From NCBI GenBank assembly GCA_030682595.1, contig JAUXNZ010000260.1, positions 1 through 8,692 of the forward strand: a stretch of DNA of 8,692 bases, in the 5' to 3' direction. The position numbers were made by a program, and so were the translations under genes. Source of the DNA: Rhodocyclaceae bacterium. GTDB taxonomy: Bacteria; Pseudomonadota; Gammaproteobacteria; Burkholderiales; Rhodocyclaceae. The notes under the pieces are model-generated. The model did not search any database. It saw only the letters and a list, made by a program, of their open reading frames with translations, and had not been told where the DNA came from. Shown one piece after another: positions 7,546 to 8,692 of this stretch (its first letter is position 1; the number at the start of each line of letters is the position of its first letter).

Positions 7546-8692
7546 CGGCGGCGCAGCGTGCCGAGCGCGGTGGCCGATTCGGTGCCGTAGCGTAGCCCGG
7601 CATACAGAGCGGCAATCGTGCGAATATCGTCCGCGCCGGCGGGTAATTCGGCGGCGACGCGGGTCGCGTATTCCTGTGGGCCTTCCCAGGCGTGGCGGGC
7701 GAGGCCGCGGCGCGCCAGGCGGCGTGACAGTTTGTGCCACTGCCGCTCCACCGGGTCGCGGCGCGGCCGGCGATAGAGCATCACGCCGGCGAGCGTCAGC
7801 AGCATCAAGCCGCACAGCACGGCGAGCGTGGCGGTCATGCCGCGCCAGTCGGGGGCGGCCAAGCCCAAACGCTTGAGAAAATCGCGCTGGCGTTCCGGGT
7901 TGTAGCCGAGCACCCACTGGTTCCAGGCATTGCTGACCGCCCACCAGCGAAAGCGCGCCGTGCGCAGCCAGTCGAAGCCGGCGCCGGACAGCCAAGGCAG
8001 CGGCTCGCCGACCGGCACCGCGGCGGCGAGGTTCTGTTCAATGCGCGCCGGCGCGCTGACGGCCGTGGGGTCGACGCGCACCCAGCCTTCCCGCTCCAGC
8101 CAGACCTCGGCCCAGGCGTGGGCGTCGGACTGGCGGATCACCCAGGTGTCATCGACGGGATTGCGTTCGCCGCCCTGGTAGCCGGTGACGACGCGCGCCG
8201 GCACGCCCGCCGCACGCATCAGCACGACGAAGGAGGCGGCGAAATGCTCGCAAAAGCCGCGTTGGTGGTCGAAGAGAAATTCGTCGGCGAGGTGCGCGCC
8301 CATCAATGGCGGTTGCAGCGTGTAGATAAAGCGCTGCGCGCGCATGAAGTCGGTGGCGCGTTGCACGCGGTGCCGGTCGCTGCCACCTGCGGCCTGCCAG
8401 CGGGCGCCGAGGGCAAGGGTGCGCGGATTGTCCGTGGTAGGCAGGGCTTGGCTTTCAGCCAGGACTTTGTCGTTCTCCGGCGCGTGGAGCACACTGGGCC
8501 GCGATTCCAATGCGTAGCGGATGCGCTCCCGCACCGGTTTCCTGGCGTGGAGCTGGAAGTCCGATGTCGCCAGGGTGTCGGCGGGCAGGGTGGCGGGTAA
8601 TTCGAGCGCGAACAGCCAGGGTTTGTTATGCGGCTCCAGCGTTACCGCGTAGCGATAAGCAGTGCCGCCGTGCTGCGTCTGGTAGGGCAGCT
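7524..8692 (-). CDS. tgpA: TgpA-family transglutaminase-like membrane protein (N-terminal part outside window)
   Basis: The C-terminal 389 residues of a DUF3488/transglutaminase TgpA protein; the frame is open to the right edge, so the N-terminal multi-helix membrane part is missing. The visible start has the family's YRYAVTLEPHNKPWLFAL stretch, followed by the extracytoplasmic transglutaminase core. The Cys-His-Asp triad is present: Cys in GFCEHFA (codon 8250-8252), His in QSDAHAWAEVW (8118-8120) and Asp in RVDPTA (8070-8072). One membrane helix follows (about 7774-7842, MTATLAVLCGLMLLTLAGVML). A cytoplasmic C-terminal region (ERQWHKLSRRLARRGL and onward) resembles the DUF4129 tail of these proteins. 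The homologue in Pseudomonas aeruginosa has been reported as essential, with a suspected envelope role; the substrate is unknown. In many relatives the gene follows moxR and a DUF58 gene, which would lie beyond the right edge. The Met at 8534 is internal, not the start. Confidence 0.92.
   Translation of the reverse strand, partial: LPYQTQHGGTAYRYAVTLEPHNKPWLFALELPATLPADTLATSDFQLHARKPVRERIRYALESRPSVLHAPENDKVLAESQALPTTDNPRTLALGARWQAAGGSDRHRVQRATDFMRAQRFIYTLQPPLMGAHLADEFLFDHQRGFCEHFAASFVVLMRAAGVPARVVTGYQGGERNPVDDTWVIRQSDAHAWAEVWLEREGWVRVDPTAVSAPARIEQNLAAAVPVGEPLPWLSGAGFDWLRTARFRWWAVSNAWNQWVLGYNPERQRDFLKRLGLAAPDWRGMTATLAVLCGLMLLTLAGVMLYRRPRRDPVERQWHKLSRRLARRGLARHAWEGPQEYATRVAAELPAGADDIRTIAALYAGLRYGTESATALGTLRRRVSGFKP

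Noticed and set aside
7734..8600. 288-codon plus-strand open frame opposite tgpA
   Set aside because: Antisense shadow; the minus strand carries the transglutaminase triad and a membrane helix.

Overview
The window is high-GC, tightly packed bacterial DNA in which every supportable gene lies on the minus strand. Read in the direction of transcription (right to left) the order is: a TgpA-type membrane transglutaminase (its N-terminal part lies outside the window), a small AbrB/PIN-type toxin-antitoxin pair, a lytic murein transglycosylase of the MltB family, an HD-GYP response regulator, a very large hybrid histidine kinase, and a bacteriohemerythrin cut by the left edge. The families, GC-rich codon use and gene order suggest a betaproteobacterium, perhaps of the Rhodocyclales or Nitrosomonadales. 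That is an impression from family resemblance; no marker gene in the window settles it.

The right half (about 5800-8692) is a cell-envelope region. TgpA-type proteins combine a membrane part with an extracytoplasmic transglutaminase-like domain, and MltB cleaves peptidoglycan glycan strands. The toxin-antitoxin module sits between them in the same direction. It is separated from tgpA by 48 bases holding an inverted repeat and a three-fold 8-bp-period repeat, and from mltB by 25 bases.

The left half (1-5790) is a signalling cassette with very tight junctions: response regulator and kinase overlap by 4 bases (ATGA), and kinase and hemerythrin are 3 bases apart. The kinase has a periplasmic sensor flanked by two membrane helices, then PAS, GAF, PAS, HisKA, HATPase, receiver and HPt domains. 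It therefore carries three of the four stations of a phosphorelay. The HD-GYP protein supplies the fourth aspartate and a c-di-GMP phosphodiesterase with all expected metal ligands. The hemerythrin has a complete diiron ligand set. A reasonable inference is an envelope- and possibly oxygen- or redox-responsive phosphorelay that lowers c-di-GMP.

Three gene junctions (tgpA end, antitoxin/toxin, mltB/HD-GYP) each have a perfect short inverted repeat overlapping the upstream stop codon. In the toxin-antitoxin case the toxin start codon lies inside the stem, which suggests translational coupling. No RNA genes, CRISPR arrays, insertion sequences or gene-free stretches over 300 bases were seen.
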